Positions 61,875 to 64,000 of a stretch of 64,000 bases of DNA are shown here, one piece after another (within the stretch, counting starts at the first letter, position 1; each line of letters begins with the position of its first letter). The stretch comes from Leptotrichia sp. oral taxon 498. Its GTDB lineage: Bacteria > Fusobacteriota > Fusobacteriia > Fusobacteriales > Leptotrichiaceae. The notes under the pieces are model-generated. The model searched no databases and was not told the origin of the DNA. It saw only the letters and a program-made list of their open reading frames with translations. The translations under genes and the position numbers were made by a program. The DNA is taken from assembly GCF_002240055.1 (NCBI RefSeq), contig NZ_CP016753.1:992001-1056000 (forward strand), written 5' to 3'.

Positions 61875-62522
61875 ATGAAATTTAAAAAATTAGAGATTTC
61901 AGAAAAAGTGATTCAGAGATTGACGGAATATCTATCAATTTTAAAAGATGTTCAAAAATATGAAAATGAAATTAACTCGATTGAGCTTTCCAAAATAATG
62001 AATACGACATCAGCTCAAGTCAGAAAAGATTTATCAACTTTTGGAGATTTTGGTGTGCGTGGAAAAGGATATGATATTTCTAAATTGATTGAAATCATCG
62101 AAGATATTTTGGGAATAAATAAAGTTAATAACGTCATAATCGTTGGACACGGAAAAATGGGAGAAATGATCTCGTCTAACAGAAATGTCTTGGGAAAAGG
62201 TTTTCAGATTGTTGGAATTTTTGACAAAGATAAAAATAAAATAGGAAAAGTTGTTTCTGACAATCTTGAAATTCGTGATGTCAATGATGTAAAGGAATTT
62301 AGAGAAAATTTCTGTGGGGAAGTTGATACGGCAATTCTTGCGGTTGTAAAGGAACAGGCGCAATTTGCGGCAGAACAGCTTGTGAAAAATGGAATAAAAG
62401 CTATTTTGAATATGACGACTTACAAACTTGAGCTAGGTTCAGATATAACAGTTGTAAATATTGATATTTCGGCAAAATTGCAAGAATTAAATTTTTGGAG
62501 ATTGAATAAAGAAGAAAAATAA
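61875..62522 (+). CDS. rex: Redox-sensing transcriptional repressor Rex
   Basis: Senses NADH/NAD+ and represses fermentation and respiration genes when NADH is low. Seen: winged helix (NSIELSKIMNTTSAQVRKDL) and Rossmann fold NVIIVGHGKMGEMI with GxGxxG near residue 90; typical C-terminal domain swap region. The ATG at 61875 is chosen because AAAGGAG is 8 bases upstream; an ATG at 61848 has none. 215 residues. Confidence 0.95.
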   Translation: MKFKKLEISEKVIQRLTEYLSILKDVQKYENEINSIELSKIMNTTSAQVRKDLSTFGDFGVRGKGYDISKLIEIIEDILGINKVNNVIIVGHGKMGEMISSNRNVLGKGFQIVGIFDKDKNKIGKVVSDNLEIRDVNDVKEFRENFCGEVDTAILAVVKEQAQFAAEQLVKNGIKAILNMTTYKLELGSDITVVNIDISAKLQELNFWRLNKEEK

Positions 62523-62534
62523 AATGGAGGTCTT

Positions 62535-63383
62535 ATGGGAAAAATTATTGATGGAAAAGCGCTTTCACAAAAAATTTTTGAAAATATAAAAGAAGAGCAC
62601 GATAAAATTAAAGAAAAAATTGGGAGAAGTGCGGGACTTGCAGTAATTATAGTCGGAGAAAATGCGGCTTCGCAAGTGTATGTGAGAAATAAAATAAGAG
62701 CTTGTGAAAAAGTTGGATTTTATTCTGAAAATATAAAATTACCAGAGAACATTACGCAAAAAGAGTTGCTTTGCGAAATAAGAAAATTAAATGAAGATAA
62801 AAAAATTGATGGAATTTTGGTGCAATTGCCACTTCCAAAACATATTGATGAGCTAAAAGTCATAAATGAGATTGCAAGCTCAAAAGATGTGGACGGATTT
62901 CATACTGAAAATATTGGAAAAATGATGATAGGCGACAAAACAGGATTTTTACCATGCACGCCATACGGAATTATGCAGATGTTTGAAGAATATGGCATTG
63001 AGCTTCTTGGAAAAGATGCAGTAATTGTTGGGAGAAGCAATATAGTTGGAAAGCCACTTGCACTGCTTTTAATTCAAAGTGGAGCAACTGTCCAAGTTTG
63101 TAATTCAAAGACTAAAAATTTAAGTAAGAAATTGCAAAAAGCTGACATAGTTGTCGCAGCCGTTGGAGTTCCAAAATTGATAAAAGGTAAAGATATAAAA
63201 GACAATGCAGTTGTGATTGACGTTGGAATAAATCGTGTGGATGGAAAGCTTTGTGGAGATGTGAATTTTGACGAAATTTTTGAAAAAGCTAGTTTTATAA
63301 CACCAGTTCCTGGCGGAGTAGGGCCTATGACAATTGCAAGCCTTATAAAAAATACATTTAAAAGTTATAAAAGTAAATTATAA
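62535..63383 (+). CDS. folD: Bifunctional methylene-tetrahydrofolate dehydrogenase/cyclohydrolase FolD
   Basis: Makes 10-formyl-tetrahydrofolate, the formyl donor for fmt upstream. Seen: SQVYVRNKIRACEKVG with catalytic Lys, KIDGILVQLPLPKHID, VIVGRSNIVGKPLA, and TPVPGGVGPMTIASL. 282 residues. ATG after TGGAGG, 12 bases after rex. Confidence 0.97.
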   Translation: MGKIIDGKALSQKIFENIKEEHDKIKEKIGRSAGLAVIIVGENAASQVYVRNKIRACEKVGFYSENIKLPENITQKELLCEIRKLNEDKKIDGILVQLPLPKHIDELKVINEIASSKDVDGFHTENIGKMMIGDKTGFLPCTPYGIMQMFEEYGIELLGKDAVIVGRSNIVGKPLALLLIQSGATVQVCNSKTKNLSKKLQKADIVVAAVGVPKLIKGKDIKDNAVVIDVGINRVDGKLCGDVNFDEIFEKASFITPVPGGVGPMTIASLIKNTFKSYKSKL

Positions 63384-63402
63384 AAAAGGAAGTGCATTAA
63401 TT

Positions 63403-63537
63403 ATGCCAACATATACAATTAGAATAAAAGATAGACAGACAGGAAAAATATTGACGATTAAAATAGCGGCAAAATCTATTCAAGAAGCAAAACAAATAGC
63501 GTCAAAAGATTATGGAGTTGCTTATGAAATTTTATAA
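63403..63537 (+). CDS. Small 44-residue protein of unknown function
   Basis: Reading frame of 44 codons with AAAAGGAAG upstream of its ATG, 19 bases after folD and 15 bases before a terminator. The sequence MPTYTIRIKDRQTGKILTIK followed by a helix (IAAKSIQEAKQIASKDY) and a terminal strand (YGVAYEIL) looks like a compact beta-beta-alpha-beta fold, which argues for a real gene. I know no family for it. Confidence 0.6.
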   Translation: MPTYTIRIKDRQTGKILTIKIAAKSIQEAKQIASKDYGVAYEIL

Positions 63538-63551
63538 TTAATATTTTGAAT

Positions 63552-63580
63552 AAAGATCAGTAAAAAACTGGTCTTTTTTT
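63552..63580 (+). terminator. Terminator of the def-fmt-rex-folD operon
   Basis: AAAGATCAGT (63552-63561) pairs with ACTGGTCTTT (63567-63576; one wobble), then T-run. Confidence 0.88.
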
Positions 63581-63609
63581 ATAAAAATAATAATTGATTA
63601 ATATTTTTA

Positions 63610-63638
63610 TTGTTATTTATTTAAAATCAATGTATAAT
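63610..63638 (+). promoter_or_regulatory. Promoter of the accB operon
   Basis: TTGTTA at 63610-63615, 17-base spacer, consensus TATAAT at 63633-63638. The transcript would start within a few bases of the leader peptide site. Confidence 0.7.
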
Positions 63639-63654
63639 ATAGGAGTAAAAAATT

Positions 63655-63681
63655 ATGAAAAAAAGAAAGCGAGAAAATTAA
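63655..63681 (+). CDS. Eight-residue leader peptide overlapping accB
   Basis: ATG at 63655 with AGGAG at 63641-63645 encodes MKKRKREN and ends in a TAA whose last base is the first base of the accB ATG (TAATG). accB itself has only a weak site (AAAGCGAG). accB translation should therefore be coupled to the leader. Function is inferred from layout. Confidence 0.55.
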   Translation: MKKRKREN

Positions 63682-64000
63682 TGAAAGAAAAAATTAAATT
63701 TATTAAAGAACTGGCACAGAGTATGAATGAAAATAAAATTGAAACAGTGAAATATGAAGAAAATAATTTTGAAATTATACTAAGTAAAAAGAAAAAAGAA
63801 AAAAATGTTATAGTCAGTGCGGGAGCGATTCCTCAAAATATAGTTTCAAATACAGTGCCAACACAAGAACAAGTTGTGGAAGTGCAAGAGTCAAAAACAA
63901 GTGAAGAAACTGAAGAAATTACGGGAAATAAAATTACTTCACCAATGGTTGGGACTTTTTATTCGGCACCGTCGCCAAATATGCCACCGTTTGTAAAAGA
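63681..64000 (+). CDS. accB: Biotin carboxyl carrier protein of acetyl-CoA carboxylase, partial
   Basis: Carries CO2 on biotin for fatty-acid synthesis. Seen: an N-terminal helix (KEKIKFIKELAQSMNENKIETVKYEENN, here split), a Glu/Val-rich linker, and the start of the biotinyl domain ITSPMVGTFYSAPSPNMPPFVK. The sequence leaves the window before the biotinylated Lys. The pattern is that of AccB rather than decarboxylase biotin proteins, since the N-terminal helix and TFY-AP motif are typical. Confidence 0.9.
   Translation, partial: MKEKIKFIKELAQSMNENKIETVKYEENNFEIILSKKKKEKNVIVSAGAIPQNIVSNTVPTQEQVVEVQESKTSEETEEITGNKITSPMVGTFYSAPSPNMPPFVK

Noticed and set aside
1-64000. tRNA, rRNA or CRISPR array
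   Set aside because: No T-loop/acceptor patterns, rRNA-like segments or regularly spaced direct repeats were seen in the gaps on either strand by eye; a tRNAscan or CRISPR finder run would settle it.

Overview
This window is very AT-rich chromosomal DNA from a Gram-negative-type bacterium of the Fusobacteriota, most likely Leptotrichia or a close relative. That assignment is my inference from several things seen together: extreme A/T bias with AGA/ATA/AAA-rich codon use, outer-membrane components (a TolC-type channel and an RND pump) beside Firmicutes-like genes and gene orders (RqcH, RsgA-Rpe, SufU, Rex), and L-box control of diaminopimelate-type lysine genes. No rRNA, tRNA or CRISPR array was found.

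Layout. (1) 1-13.4 kb, plus strand: an RseP-type site-2 protease; a TetR-controlled tripartite RND efflux operon (TetR, TolC, lipoprotein adaptor, RND permease) with a small PII/CutA-like protein behind it; a two-gene ABC exporter; a membrane-anchored parvulin chaperone; two exported proteins of unknown function. (2) 13.4-25.4 kb, minus strand: a housekeeping run reading PASTA protein, rsgA, rpe, MarR-FeoA regulator, trmN6-type methyltransferase, exported protein, rsmD, xseB, ispA, lipoprotein, pgeF, sppA, rqcH. (3) 25.5-40.1 kb, plus strand: three SIMPL-domain paralogues, the first split from the others by a complete type III restriction-modification pair; trehalose-6-phosphate hydrolase; glutamate dehydrogenase; an unpaired sensor kinase; a Fur/PerR-type regulator next to ferritin. 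(4) 40.2-54.2 kb, minus strand: glycogen phosphorylase; a lysine operon lysA-lysC-(unknown)-dapF-dapA behind a lysine riboswitch; the translation cluster rpsB...tsf-pyrH-frr, interrupted between rpsB and tsf by a PspC gene, a TPR gene and a small IS200/IS605-like element; and a lone cbiA-type gene. (5) 54.4-64 kb, plus strand: sufC-B-D-S-U for Fe-S assembly; a GC-rich multi-hairpin repeat; def-fmt-rex-folD, a 44-residue protein, and the start of accB.

How the genes work together. The efflux genes form one regulated export machine with an unusually clear TetR operator. dapA, dapF, lysC and lysA supply meso-diaminopimelate and lysine under feedback from a transcription-terminating L-box. def, fmt and folD together cover N-formyl-methionine supply and removal, with Rex nearby as redox sensor. 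Ferritin beside a Fur-family regulator, the MarR-FeoA protein and the SUF operon suggest that much of the region serves metal and oxidative-stress handling.

Most notable signals: a roughly 185-bp element without a protein that has paired end hairpins, its own promoter and a folded RNA, placed just before tsf; a perfect hairpin lying between the Shine-Dalgarno and the start codon of the RND permease; an rsgA reading frame whose conserved N-terminus has only a non-AUG start; a PASTA protein without a kinase where prkC normally sits; an 8-codon leader peptide overlapping accB; and a GC-rich three-hairpin repeat before def.
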